In this document: one piece after another, positions 44,145 to 55,563 of the stretch
Layout: the number at the start of each line of letters is the position of its first letter
Position numbering within the stretch: position 1 is the stretch's first letter
Assembly: GCA_020744425.1 (NCBI GenBank)
Contig: JAGMUV010000046.1
Coordinates: forward strand, 1-64,000
Direction: 5' to 3'
Origin: Dactylonectria macrodidyma
Lineage: Eukaryota; Ascomycota; Sordariomycetes; Hypocreales; Nectriaceae
DNA: 64,000 bases
Notes under the pieces: model-generated
Seen by the model: only the letters and a program-made list of their open reading frames with translations
What the model was told of the DNA's origin: nothing
The model's database searches: none
Translations under genes and position numbers: made by a program

Positions 44145-45060
44145 CTAAAAAGTCAATTGTCTGCAGAGTGGCGCGTCTATTATTATCAATTATTATAATA
44201 AGGACAATAAAATAAAATGATTACTAATTAAGTAAGACTATAATGATAATAATTATTAAAGAGTAATGAATAAAATGATAATAATTAAAATACTTTAATA
44301 AATGGAATTTCCTAGTGGATTATACTATATATCCTATAATACTATAAAACATTATATTTAGTCTAGCTCTTTTACTATTAGATCCTTTAATAATTCGTTA
44401 TAATCCTCTAATAAGCCTGCTCTTAACTAGGATTTTACTATTTGTATAATTGTGATTATTTCTGCTTAACGTACTTAATAAGTGAGTGGGCTAAATAAGC
44501 GAGTGGGCCACTTTGAAATTTCCTAGTATTTATACCTTAAATAAAAATATCTTTAAAATATTCTCTAAAATTCAAACTAAGAGTAAAATAGCTAATATTA
44601 AAGAAATAGCTCTATTATATATTAGAAAATCAATATGAATTTTCTTAGCTTTTTTAAAAAAATTACTTAATAAGCTATATTAAAAATCCTTATTCGCACT
44701 ATATACCTAGCTATTTCTATATAAAGGAATTTTTTTAAAAATTTAAAAAAATTATTATATAGTTTTCTTTTTAATTAAATAATTATTTTTATTTTTATTT
44801 TATTTTTAATAATTAAATAGCTAGTTTTAAATATTTAAAGTTCAGCTCTTTTTAGTGCACAGTATTCATAGCCCACTCGCTTATTTAGCCCACTCACTTA
44901 TTAAGTACGTTATAAGACTCTTAATTATTAAAAAGCTTATATATTACTTAGATGACTTAATTGTGTGTATATTATCTATATATCTCTAGGAAGTCTCCTA
45001 GCCGTGATTGTGTATGTATTCTAATTACTACTAAAAGTGGGGGCCTAAAGTATCTGCACT
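44145..45060. repeat. AT-rich block containing a MITE
   Basis: TA-rich stop-filled DNA that abruptly follows the truncated gene; it includes the inverted-repeat element described separately. No gene. Confidence 0.6.
44469..44910. mobile_element. MITE with 40-bp terminal inverted repeats
   Basis: 442 bp. The left terminus 44,469-44,508 (ACGTACTTAATAAGTGAGTG...) is repeated perfectly inverted at 44,871-44,910. Flanked by TA on both sides (44,467-44,468 and 44,911-44,912), the Tc1/mariner-type target duplication. Each TIR itself contains two 17-bp near-repeats around AAGTGAGTGGGC. The interior is AT-rich and non-coding, so it is non-autonomous. Confidence 0.8.
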
Positions 45061-45310
45061 AATAGGCAGTCTTAACTCTGGAGGTTACTACATGACCGCC
45101 TGATTAGGTGCTTTATATATAATCCAATCTAACAGATTTCCTTCTCTTTAGCTTTTAATAGATCAATACACAGCTAGTCCCTCAGCGCACCTACCTACAG
45201 GCCAGCCCCTTATAGTATCTTACTGTATAATAAAATCTGATAAATCTGACTGGATTTTTTTTTTCGCAAACACCTGCCCTGCCACATACCGCTGCCCCTT
45301 AACCCGAACC

Positions 45311-45661
45311 CTATCCGCACCTCTGATGGGTGGTAATGAGCTTGCGGTGGGTAGAGCCTTTGATGCTAATCTCTCTAATGGCCTGTCTGAAATCGTCTGC
45401 TGCTGTGCTATTATCAGCTGCTGCAAGGTGTGAAGGTGGTCGGTACGTTCCAGATGCGGCCAGGATAGAGTAATGTGATGCCGGTTTTAGACTTAGAAAA
45501 TCTCTTTCGGCTTGCGTTGATACTGATGTGAGGAGGTAATAAAAGACGTCAAAGGCACGGTAACCGACTTCTGGGGCGATTCCCAAAAGACTGCTGGTGA
45601 TATTGATGCTGTCGGCTGGCATTGATAAGGAAGCATTCGAAACTCGCCCTTCCAAACTCAC
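45311..45661 (-). pseudogene. Fragment like chitin synthase myosin-motor domain
   Basis: A 116-codon open stretch on the minus strand with APEVGYRAFDVFYYLLTS, ERDFLSLKPASHYSILAASGTY and PPSHLAAADNSTAADDFRQAI. From memory this resembles the myosin-like motor part of class V/VII-type fungal chitin synthases ('FDVFYYLL', 'Y.LLa.SGTY'). No motor P-loop and no synthase domain is nearby, so it would be a small gene fragment. The assignment is from pattern memory only. Confidence 0.4.
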
Positions 45662-46780
45662 ATCCAGAGTCAGGGCGAGTGAAGCATGTCGTGAAGTTCA
45701 TAGGTTGTGAGGTGTGATGCAGTGAAGAAATGGTTGCAGGGCGCGAAGTGATGTGAGAATTGAGGACGGTATAGCGAATGGCAATGTGTTGAGAAATGGG
45801 ATGAATAATGAGGGAGTAGAAGGATGAAGAGACCTATACTAAGAGTTAGAAGGAGTAAAGATAACTTCAAATCTAATACATACTGCAACAGAACACAGTT
45901 GTTTTCAAGGCGACGTCGAGCATGTTCCCATACCTTCTCTCCTAGCAAGTTGTCGACGATCGGGGTAGCCTGGCTCGGCGTATGCCAAGCATTGGCAACG
46001 ACGCTAGTTCTTGCATTGAGCTGGTAAGGCTTGAAATTGAGATATGAGGTGTGAATGGCGTTTAAGAGCGTGACGTTAGTGCTGTGTATCGATCGAGGGC
46101 GAGGGGAGACGTGGCCGAGGCTTACTATGTTTGGACTCCAAAGGCTTAAGATAGAAGCTAAGTAAGATTCAGACGTAAAGAAAGAGCGAAAATGGTACGA
46201 AAATTAGAACAACCAATAATAGAGCAGATAATTAATAAGGCGATATTTGAAAGGGCGTGGGTCGAAGTTGGCTAAATGTAATGAGAGCCTGCTAATAGGA
46301 AAATTCCGCGAGAGCTGCATCATCTTATAGCAAATTGCAAAACTAATTTTTCAATAAAAACAAGTCTACGCAATCCATTTACTTATTATTAGAATGGATC
46401 GGTGCAGCAACTCATCGAGATTGCCACCGACCAATCAGTAGAAACCGCTGACCGCTGAGTAATCGGTAAACTCCTCAGGAGCAAATCAGGGGCTTAGTTC
46501 GATATCTCGAACTTCCAGCGAGGGTCCGCTTTGTCAGCGGAGTCATGGCCAAAGTCAAAGTTAGGGCACGTAGTAGTAGTATTGAAAGCTAGCCGCGGCA
46601 GGATGCATAGGAATTGTGTGTTATGATTGATCTGACTAGCTAAAAAAAAGGGGAGACGCCGCAGTCGGCTTTGTGATCAGCGATGTCGGCTGTTGCCTTA
46701 CAAATTAGGTGTAAATCAGGACGGTGGCTAAACCTGGATTGTACGGTCGGTACCACACCAACAAGTAGTCTTGAGGACCG
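45662..46780. other. Intergenic, no gene seen
   Basis: Moderately AT-rich spacer; open frames here have no recognisable motifs and low-complexity hydrophobic composition on the minus strand. Confidence 0.45.
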
Positions 46781-46930
46781 CGAACCGCCCCACAAACGGG
46801 GGAGAAGAGCCCGCATATACGAGGGGCGCCCCGCAAGCTGTGGGAGGCTGCTTGCCCCGCAGCGGTAGCTAAGAGGCAGTGAGCATGCCACTGCCTGTGG
46901 ACTGGAACGACTTCGAAGTTCGTCTCCTGG
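46781..46930. repeat. GC-rich dispersed repeat, copy 1
   Basis: Carries GCCCCGCAAGCTGTGGGAGG, a second GCCCCGC, and a short inverted AGGCAGTG...CACTGCCT end. A related copy is at 51,063-51,215 in the same orientation. Confidence 0.5.
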
Positions 46931-47089
46931 GCTTTGTGGACTGCAAGAAAGTCAGGGCAGCGTGGTCTGGCCAATTAAAGTACGCCAAATAAAGGGTACA
47001 TTTCTGCCCACCTATTTTATATGGTGATAGAAGTCCCAGCAATCCTGCGTGCTACAAAGCGCAACATCACACTGCTCACATCCCTTCCT

Positions 47090-48760
47090 TGATTGCCACG
47101 GCCGCGGCCGACTTGTATTGCTGCTGACCGCCGTCAACGGCCTCCTTGAGCTACTTGTTCTAGCTTGCCCAAGCCTGTGGCCATGACAAGCAACGCAAGG
47201 CGAACATTTCCTCTATGGACGTGTTTATGCTATGCAATAGGCGTAAATTCGTCTCCACACCGAAACCTTCGCCTTGGCTGACTTTTCTCCGCGATAGTGT
47301 CATCACAAATGCACTTCCGCCATAGACCTTGATTGGTGTGTCTCTTCAACTTCGGCTGCCCTCGTAGCTATACGAGATAGCTATTCACAAGAGCTACGCC
47401 AAGGAGGAAGGCCCAAGCCAGGGCGTGCCAAGCACCGCGGCGGAAGAAGTGGTCGTAGGCTTGTGATGCCCTCATCTGATCGCCACGGTCTACCCCGTTC
47501 ATCCAGTCGTTGTATATAGCAGCGATAGAAGGGATCTCAAACTCCTTTACCGGCTCGTCACCAAAAAAAAAGAAAAAAAAAGAGAAAAAACGCTATTTCG
47601 GCCGTGCCCGGGCCTGGTCTATGTTTGGCTTTTTCCTCTCCCGTAGGATGCGTTCATCGCCCCTGAACACAGTCGTCAAGAAGAGCACGAGGGTGTTATA
47701 CTCCCATGCGATTTTGTTGAACTGCAGCAGAAGTAGGCAAATTAGTAAGGGAAATACAGCCAGAGGTGTCGAAGGTCTTTACCTTGTTATCAGTCGTAGG
47801 GATAGCTTTCAACGTATTGAACTTAAGGAGCTGCTTCCCTCCAGTATCGTCGAACTTGAGCTGCCGCAAGGGTTTGTAAATACCACAATTGGGGGAGGCT
47901 CTGTTTGTGGCTCCGTGGCCGTCACGAAGAAGGCTTCGAAGGAGGCTTGCCGAGTTGAATAGGCTGTCAAAGAAGACGTGGTAGACGGCCTCGGGCAGCA
48001 AATTCACTGGGGCAACGACTACGCCCTATGTCGGGTTGAGAGCTATCGGCTTCGCGTTATGGAGGGTCGTTATCCTTCTGAATTCTCGTGGCCCTAGCGA
48101 TACCAACTGGCCCGTATCACCTCCCCGGTCGGTGCCAAATCCACCATAATAAGAGGCCTTGTTGAGCGACAACCTAGACCTTCAATCCCACCTTTATCGG
48201 CTTATTGGGGACTCGGGTCTTCTCCTTAGACCTTCCTGTGAACGGACCATACACTCATCCACAGGGAGATAGGAGCCAGGCATGACAAGCTACGTTGGAG
48301 CGTGTTGTATGTGCTCAGGCCACTCATTCACGTACTTAAAGACCCGGGGGATATTGTTAGAAGGATCTGTGTGGTCGAAGATGTGGATGTGCCAATGGCC
48401 TTCGATCGCGATTTCGGTGTGTAATTCTGTGAAAACTAGGATTCCAAGCCAGACAAATACTTCTGCGGCGGAGGGTCGGTTCCCAAAGGCACAGCCTCGC
48501 CCTTGGCTTCAGCCGGCCCTCGTACTTGCACAGCAGGGAATCGACCCAGCCATTAGAGTATTGGACCCATCTTTCGACTAAGCAAAGAGACACAACGTGT
48601 TGGAGCAGTTTAAGCGGCTCCTGGGGCAGATCTTTCGCGTGAAAATCGTGTTGAGTCATACGTACGTGTTGAAAGTCATAACCGCCGTCTTCAGCAGGAA
48701 GAAGACGGGCCGGCAGGTGAAATCAGCCGCTTGCTCGTGGCGGCTGCTTTTTTTCTCTCA
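47090..48760 (-). pseudogene. piggyBac-type transposase relic
   Basis: Minus-strand pieces in the right order for a fungal piggyBac-like (DDE_Tnp_1_7) transposase: PGSYLPVDECMV (about 48,280-48,245), VNLLPEAVYHVFFDSLFNSASLL...GHGATN (48,005-47,910), a TDNK piece (about 47,800), and YNDWMNGVDRGDQMRASQAYDHFFRRGAWHAL...ALVNSYLV (about 47,520-47,370). Frameshifts, stops and an A-rich insertion (47,561-47,596, within the frame) break it. I could not find TTAA-flanked terminal repeats. Base composition is normal, so decay here is not RIP. Confidence 0.65.
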
Positions 48761-49247
48761 TAAATCTACTGGCATAGTAGCCACTGACTGCCGGTATCTC
48801 TTGAGGTATCTCTTGGGAAGCCATCCGAATGAAGGAAATGAATTGTATGTGATCTTGGCTGTGGAGGTTTTCGCGAGGCATGTTTCGGTCCCCGCAGGTG
48901 TCTCCCATTTGACAGGGGTTCTGTGGGGCAAGGTACCGGCTGCAGTCTGAACCCAGCCCAGGAGACGACTCCACAACGCCACGCATTAACTGGTTCAAGA
49001 ACGACCAGCAAGACAAAATAAAAACCATGACCTCAGATGCCTGGTTTTTCCTCTTATTTGCTCATTTGGCATGCGACCGTTTACGTCGACCTGCAGCACA
49101 AAACTTCAGCATCTTCCCTGCAAGATATCTTGTGCGCCGGCGATCGACCAATTGCCTCTTCTGGCAATAAACTTCTATCTCTTTTTGTTTGTAATCTTCT
49201 TCTCTCGGACTTGTGGGCCTCTTTGAGGGTTCTATCTACGGTCAGAC
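48761..49247. other. Intergenic region upstream of membrane protein gene
   Basis: Normal composition; may include the N-terminal remnant of the piggyBac gene on the minus strand and the promoter of the following gene. No separate gene supported. Confidence 0.4.
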
Positions 49248-50583
49248 ATGGATTTCACCCCGAATCTGGTTGAGATATGGACTCTCTACGGCTTTGGGAC
49301 TTTGATGATTGCCGCAAGAGTTCTTGTAAGGACGAAACAGGTTGGCGTTCGGGGATACAGGCCTGATGACTACCTCGTCTGGTTTACCTGGGTAAGTGGT
49401 TTCGTTGTTGACGAGACATAGGGGAATCCGCGGCCTGCTAACCCGCAAAACTAGATGGTGTACACGACCGTAACAGTCATTGCTCACATCTTCATCACCA
49501 AAGCTCAAGGGAAGCATACCTCGCTACTGACTCCTGAGCAACGAGAGACCATGCCGTTAGAGGAGCGCAAGTCTTGGGAGTATGGCTCTCAGATCTTTCT
49601 GGTCAGCTTTCACAGCTACGCTGTCATTATTTGGACTTTGAAATTCAACATGCTCTTCTTTTACCGGCGGCTGGTCAGGGGTTTGTGGGTCGAACGCGCT
49701 ATCTATCCCGTCATGGGATTTGTTGGTGCTTCAGCCATCGCCATCATTCTCACCCTGACCTTGACGTGCATTCCCTTCCGCAAGTTGTGGCAGGTGTATC
49801 CAGACCCAAAAGGTGCGCTAATCAATGTTCTCGGGTGATGTGAACCTTGAATGGCTAATGCGGCGAGGCCGTAGGTTTGTGTGTACCACAAAACAGGGTT
49901 ACGTTTTACACAGTACTTGCCTTGAACCTTATCACGGACTTTTGCATCTTCCTAATTCCAATTCCGGTAAGCATAATTCCCTTCTCGAACTATTGGCCTT
50001 GGTTAATAGAGACTTTTAGGTCGTCGCACCCATGCGGACCAGCATCTGGCGCAAAATCGGGCTATACATCCTCCTTGGTCTCGGACTTTTCTGCATGATG
50101 GCTGCGATCCTTCGGGTCGTGCTCACCTTCCATGTCAGCCATTCCCAGACCCTCACTGATTCCTACCAGCTCAAGCAGCAAGGCGTCTCGGCGATGTGGA
50201 CGATCCGCGAAGACTTCGTCGCAATCTTTGTCGGCCAAGCACCCATGGTGTACCCTATCATTCGGCGCAAGTTCTGGCAAGGCGTTTACGGTACTGGGAA
50301 CGAGTCGAGCACAGGAAACAACATAGGACAAAAATACGAAAACCACCAGTTGACCGCGTGGTCCACCAAGAAGCCGAAGGACCGATACTCAATCACGCAG
50401 ATAGGTGTCACGATGATTGACCAGTCGGAGAGTCAAGAGGAGATGGTCAAACAGGGCGACGCGAGTTCTGGATCAAAGAGGCAAGATGCGAATGGAATCA
50501 TGGTGACGCAGACTTATGAAATTGAGAGCTCGAGGACTCGGTCGGAGAGTAGCGTCGAGAATTATCACGGCCGGGCGATTTGA
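49248..50583 (+). CDS. Rhodopsin-domain (PTH11/SAT4-like) integral membrane protein
   Basis: Exons 49,248-49,391, 49,455-49,812, 49,875-49,966 and 50,020-50,583. Introns are 63, 62 and 53 nt with GTAAGT/GTGCGC/GTAAGC starts and CTAAC/CTAAT branch points. The joined frame gives 385 aa. It shows the usual order of the fungal rhodopsin/SAT4 domain: RGYRPDDYLVWFTW after helix 1, several hydrophobic helices (IFLVSFHSYAVIIWTLKFNMLFFYRR, GASAIAIILTLTLTCIPF), the Cys-containing loop before NLITDFCIFLIPIP, and the WTIREDFVAIFVGQAP.VYPI block before a polar, Ser-rich C-terminal tail. Seven membrane spans expected. Some relatives act as G-protein-coupled surface sensors. It neighbours the catabolic cluster, but a functional link is not shown. 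Confidence 0.85.
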
Positions 50584-51350
50584 ACCACAGAATAAAAATA
50601 GAGGACAGCACTAGTTGAGGAAAAGATTACTGTTTGTTCAAAGCTCCTTCTCGAATGGCCTCGGCCTACATCTGGATGGACTCTGTCTTGCGGATGTAAA
50701 GGGTAATTTCCGGCGACTAGGCTGCCGCGAGACACGGAATCGGCACATCGACATTGCGCGGCCAATCTACTCCGTACGAAGCCATCATTTGTGTTTCTTG
50801 TTGGAGACAATAATAAGCCAGAGACAGGACTACAATTAATGAGCGAGAAACACCTTCTTCTTTAGAACACTGTCCAGCACGCTCTTGATCCAAGGCCAGG
50901 GGCGATACGTTCCGTATTAGACTTGTGGTCGACCTCAATCGATTTGGGACGACCAGGGAAATGAGATCGGCTGCATGTGTGTGGATGATATCGACTACGC
51001 CACATGGGAGAATGAGGCAGAATTACTTCTGGTATCGCTGGTGGCGCGTAATTACTTCGTGTTGCCCCGCAAATGAAGAAGAGCAGCCCCGCAAGACATG
51101 GGGGGTTACACAGCTTTGTGCCCCGCGCCCCGCAGGCTGTGGGAGAAACACAGCCATGTGCCCCGCTGCAGTGGCGCATAAGGCATGGGGTGAGCAGGTG
51201 CTTTTGCACTGAAATGACCTTGGCGTTGGTTATAATACGGTGAAGGCTTCTAGCGAAGCACTACCATACATTTTTCAAAACACTGCCGCCAATCATTCGG
51301 TAAAGAGAACGACATTCGAGGGTTATTGTAAAGCCACTCTACGACTCACA
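50584..51350. other. Intergenic with dispersed repeat copy 2
   Basis: 51,063-51,215 is the second copy of the GC-rich repeat (GCCCCGCAGGCTGTGGGAG, further CCCCGC motifs, GCACTG end). It lies 136-288 bp upstream of the dioxygenase start codon, so it may be part of that promoter. Confidence 0.5.
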
Positions 51351-52535
51351 ATGAGCAGCGTACGTATGTCCTATTTCCTATTGGGCTACCATAAGGGCTA
51401 ACAGCCACATCCAAGGATCCAAATCCCACCAATTTCAACGCCGGGGCCTCCGTGCCGGACACAGAAGCCATCGGGCCTAATGGGCAGAGTATTGCGGAAT
51501 GGAGACAGGAGCGTGGCATTGATCCGGCACAACAGATCCACGCCGTCAGGCTGGTACACATGCGATACCAGCATCCCGACCTAAAGAGCATCCGGACATT
51601 TCTCCACGATTTTGGCATGCGTGCTGTCAAGGAGACCGAAGATCGCGTGTGGTTCCAGGGATATGGAGTCGACCAGTACGTCTACTACGCGCAGCAGGGA
51701 CCCAAGAAGTTCCTCGGCGGGACATTCGAGGTGGAGACATACGATGACCTGGTCAAGGCATCAAAGCTAGAAGGCGCTGGTCAAATCCAGTCGTTGGACG
51801 ACGCGCCCGGCGGCGGCTCTTTGGTCACCGCCTACGACCCCGAGGGGCTCCCGATCAATTTCATCCATGGCCAGGAGCCAGCGAAAACAGGAAAGATGCC
51901 CGAGAGACTCATTGTCAACTTTGAGGCCGACAAGCCGCGCAAGAGAAGGTTCCAGCGCTTTGATGAAGGGCCAGCTGCGGTGCATAAGGTCCGAACACAC
52001 ACCTATACCCTCACATCTGACGGCACGCCCACTGACGAGGACAACAAAACAGCTTGGCCACTACGGCCTCTGCGTACGTAACTTTACTGAGCAGCTCGAC
52101 TGGTATACTCGTAACTTCAATTTCGTACCCACCGACCTGCTGTATGTCCGAGATGAGAACAACATCGACCAGGACGTCGCTGTTTTCGCCCATATTGATA
52201 GAGGCAACGACTATGTAGATCACCACACCATCTTCCTGAGCAAAGGCCAGACATCGCATGTTCATCACTGCTCATTCGAGATTCACGATTTCGATACGCA
52301 GCAGCTAGGCCATCAATGGCTGGCAGGGAAAGGATATAAGAGTGTGTGGGGCGTTGGTCGCCATATTTTGGGAAGCCAGATCTTTGACTACTGGTGGGAC
52401 ACGACTGGTAACATGATTGAGCACTACGCAGACGGAGATTTAGTCAACCAGGATACGCCTATTGGACATCTGCCTGCGGGAAACGAGAGCTTGGCGGTAT
52501 GGGGGCCCGAAGTGCCGAAGGCATTCTTAGATTAG
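51351..52535 (+). CDS. Extradiol ring-cleavage dioxygenase (type I, VOC fold)
   Basis: Exons 51,351-51,359 (MSS), 51,416-51,988 and 52,053-52,535; introns 56 and 64 nt; 354 aa. The protein has two paired glyoxalase/VOC modules, as in type I extradiol dioxygenases such as catechol 2,3-dioxygenase. The C-terminal module carries the predicted Fe(II) ligands: His197 (LGHYGLCVRN), His266 (HHCSFEI) and Glu317 (GNMIEHYADGD). The N-terminal module has a degenerate counterpart (VRLVHMRYQHPD). It would insert both oxygens of O2 next to the diol of a catechol (meta cleavage). The exact substrate cannot be read from sequence. Next to an aromatic hydroxylase, an FAH enzyme, a transporter and a regulator. 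The second intron starts with the rare GTCCGA, but has a CTGAC branch site and restores frame. Confidence 0.85.
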
Positions 52536-53192
52536 GAGGGCGCTGGGGAGGAGAGTACCGATAGATATATCGACTACTATCGCACTCTTGTGGCTTCTAC
52601 GCCTATGATGAGGCCTCGTATAACCCTAGGCATTTTGAAGTCATCATGGCTGTTGCTTGTGCCAATCCTTGCTACATGCTTCTGAAGATGAGGCTGGGTA
52701 TCTTCAAGATTGGTATGAAAGGCCATTGAGCGCTAGACTGGATTCGGCCAACTGGCTGCTACGGTTTCGGGGCCATCAGTCTCCGTGCATCCCACACAGC
52801 CCGCCTCCCTCCTGGGGTCAATCAACAACATGTATCCCAACCACCCTCACTCTTTAGATCGCAACAACTTATCATCAAGATGCCTAGGGATGTGGTTTTG
52901 GAGTTGAAATAACCGGCAATCGTCAGCGTACATATGAGTTTTCTACCGAAGCCAGAGCTGCGATGCTGTTCATATTGGATGACGGTTTGTCTGCGGGCCG
53001 TGGCGGACCTGTTCAACATGACCCATCCATCAATTCAGTATGATGGTTCTGACCTTTAGCAGAAAAAAAAAAATCACAGTGCAGGCAATACATTTCAACA
53101 GATTGAAAGTTTATGACTTCATGATACATTCTGAAATGCCATCTTGAGAAAATATAGAAGCTACTACTGGCGCGGAAAAGTATACTTCCGCA
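52536..53192. other. Intergenic between convergent genes
   Basis: Tail-to-tail spacer between dioxygenase and hydroxylase; a short A-run at 53,062-53,073. No gene seen. Confidence 0.5.
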
Positions 53193-55242
53193 CTATAATG
53201 CCCCAGTTGCAACAAGCTTGCGAAGCATCTGAGCAGCATAGACCAGGTCAGATCTCGTATCGCAGGCCGAAAAAACAAACCGATCAGGCCGTAGAATAAC
53301 AAATGTTTTGTTCCCCACTTCCTTGGACATGCGATGCGGATCATAGCCCTTAGGCTCCGGTCTTCCTGCACTTAGGACTGGATCATTAGTGAACTCTGCG
53401 GCGGTAGCGATCCGGTAGATGTGCCGACCCTTCAAGTCAAAGGGATGAGCTTTGATGTTGTCAAGGAACACTGTGGCCTCGTCGTCCCTTAGGACCCCGT
53501 TGGAGATTTCTTCGAGGCCGCACAGTGCGGTTTCTACGCCGTCGGCATCGCTGCGAGGCTGTAGTATGACAACCACCTGAAAGAGCCCCTTCTTTTGAGG
53601 CCTGAAGATGATGTCGTCGGTGAAGAGGACCTTTTCACTTCGCGGCGTATTGGTAATGCGAACGGCGTAGACCTGGGGAAAGTTCCTCCCGCCGCCAAGT
53701 TTGTGCAAAAAGGCCATTCCCACTCCCTCTTGCCACTGGTACCTAACCATCCCATCTCTGCGATTTCCCAGCTGCAGCCAGTGTTTCCAGCTTGGGACGA
53801 GCTGGATCAGCCAGAGGTACCAGTCGCGCAGGAAAACTTTGACGCTGCTCGACTCCGTGACGTAATCTCCGTTTTCAACGGTGGATCGGAGTGACTTGTC
53901 GAGTTGTTGTTTTCGCTCTGAATACCAGCCTCGGAGTAGCTTCTGGTAGTCCGGCGTCTCCCGGCCTCTAGCAGAGTCGTTGGCCGCTATGCGCAGGCGC
54001 CACACCAGTGAGATGGCATCGCGAAATGCCGACGCGATGCCTTGGCCGCCGAACGGAGGGAAAACATGAGCAGCGTCCCCACAGAGCACGACTCGGCCAA
54101 GCGCCCATTTGTTGCAGCTTCTTGCTGAGAACCGAAACGGTCGACAGCGAAGGACCTCAACACAATCCAGTGGGTACATGATTTGCTTCGCTTTGAGCCC
54201 GTAGCGGCTGCCGGGGAGAGTTATATAGGGGTAAACGACTTTGGCAATCTGACCCGGCTTCGCCATCTCTCCAGAGTCTTCATCCGGCAGAACAACAAAC
54301 TCGAAACGCCAAAGTCTGTCACTATCAAGACCGAAGCGACCACAAACGGCAGGCCGGACATGATTGCACATGAATCGGAAGTCAGTGGGGAAGAACTCAT
54401 CGTAGACTTGCTGCGGCGTATACCCCTTCTCCCAGAGGGGGAAATCGGGATGTGTGTCGGGCGTTGGAAGGGAGATCCTCCAGTTGAGGGCAACCCATTC
54501 TTCTTCGTACGGCATTTCCATGGCCTGGTCCAGTGTAATGCCTTGAGGCTCCAGATACATTTTGCGCGTGAAGCCTGTCTTGCCATCCGCACCGATGAGG
54601 AATTTGCCACGAACGGTACGACTTTGGTTGGACGTGTCGGTGTAGCCTGCATATACCCAATCTTGGTCCTCCCATATGGATGTGACGCGTGCGCCCAGGC
54701 GCATTTTAGCTACACCAAGGGTCGTTATTTGAGACCTCAGGTGCTTCTCAACGCATGGCTGTTTGTGGCACATGAAGCCTGGATGGCCAGTACCTCCCTC
54801 TGTCTATATGCTGCTGTTAGAAAAGTGTCTTCTGGTACCAGGGTGGTCGGAGATGGCGGTGGTACCGCACGTACCGTGCTATAATCCATCATCATGAAGG
54901 GCTTTCTACTGAGGTCATGATGCACCTTGCCGATAAACCTGAAATTGCCCATGCCTGGAGACGTCGTGTTAGCAGGCTAGTCGGAAGCTGATGACTGGAA
55001 CTGACAAACTAACACTGGCCAATTTCTGTGAATATCTTGTCGTATATCCCACATGCTTGGAGACAGCGGATGCCGTCCTCGTCGAGTGCGATTCCGCGCG
55101 GGTCTGCATTCACCTCGCAGTCCTTTTCGAGAACAACATGTGGTATGGAGTACTGGCTTAAGAGCACTGACACCATAGCGCCAGTTGGCCCGCAGCCACA
55201 TACAATGATGTCAGTCGTCTCTAGAGGATCCTTCTCTGCCAT
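53193..55242 (-). CDS. MhpA-like FAD-dependent aromatic hydroxylase
   Basis: Exons 55,242-55,014, 54,954-54,875 and 54,797-53,193; introns 59 and 77 nt (GTTAGT and GTACGT starts, GCTAAC/CTAAC branches); 637 aa. N-terminal dinucleotide-binding motif G16-x-G18-x-x-G21 (VCGCGPTGAMV) and VLEKD; DG motif at 174-175 (LIGADGKTG); GD motif at 343-344 (VLCGDAAHVFPPFGGQG); C-terminal thioredoxin-like extension ending KTFVILRPDRFVFSA. The VNADPRGIALDEDGIR block and the ILRPDRFV end are closest to 3-(3-hydroxyphenyl)propionate hydroxylase (MhpA) among the group A flavoprotein hydroxylases I know. It would ortho-hydroxylate a phenol to a catechol using NAD(P)H and O2, supplying the neighbouring dioxygenase. 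Divergent from the FAH gene. Confidence 0.85.
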
Positions 55243-55563
55243 GGTTGGTCGCTAGTGAACCGGAGGGTCGATTTAGGTCGCCGACAGCGCCCTGAAATAC
55301 CCAAGTTTTTCCATTATTTCTTTTCATTGTTCTTGGCATCCCCACAGTTCGCTTTGCGGGACTTTGCGGGGCAAGCGGGGAACTTTTGCGGGTGGTAATG
55401 TGGGGAGATTTGCCCGCAAGGTCTAAATAAGACAGAGGGACCATACCCCTTGTGCCGAGGTGGCATAGCGGCAGCACCAGCACCAGCACCAGCACCAGCA
55501 TCAGCACCAACAACACCAGAGACCACAGCAACGGCTTTACCAATCCAATTACTGAGGGCCAAG
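55243..55563. promoter_or_regulatory. Bidirectional promoter, hydroxylase/FAH
   Basis: 321 bp between divergent start codons. Contains repeated TGCGGG/GCGGGG motifs (55,356-55,421) and a CAGCAC hexamer repeat (55,470-55,507) directly upstream of the FAH start. The motifs could bind the local C2H2 regulator; not tested. Confidence 0.45.

Noticed and set aside
46640..46974. Several overlapping short open frames on both strands
   Set aside because: They coincide with the GC-rich dispersed repeat; reading-frame openness comes from base composition.
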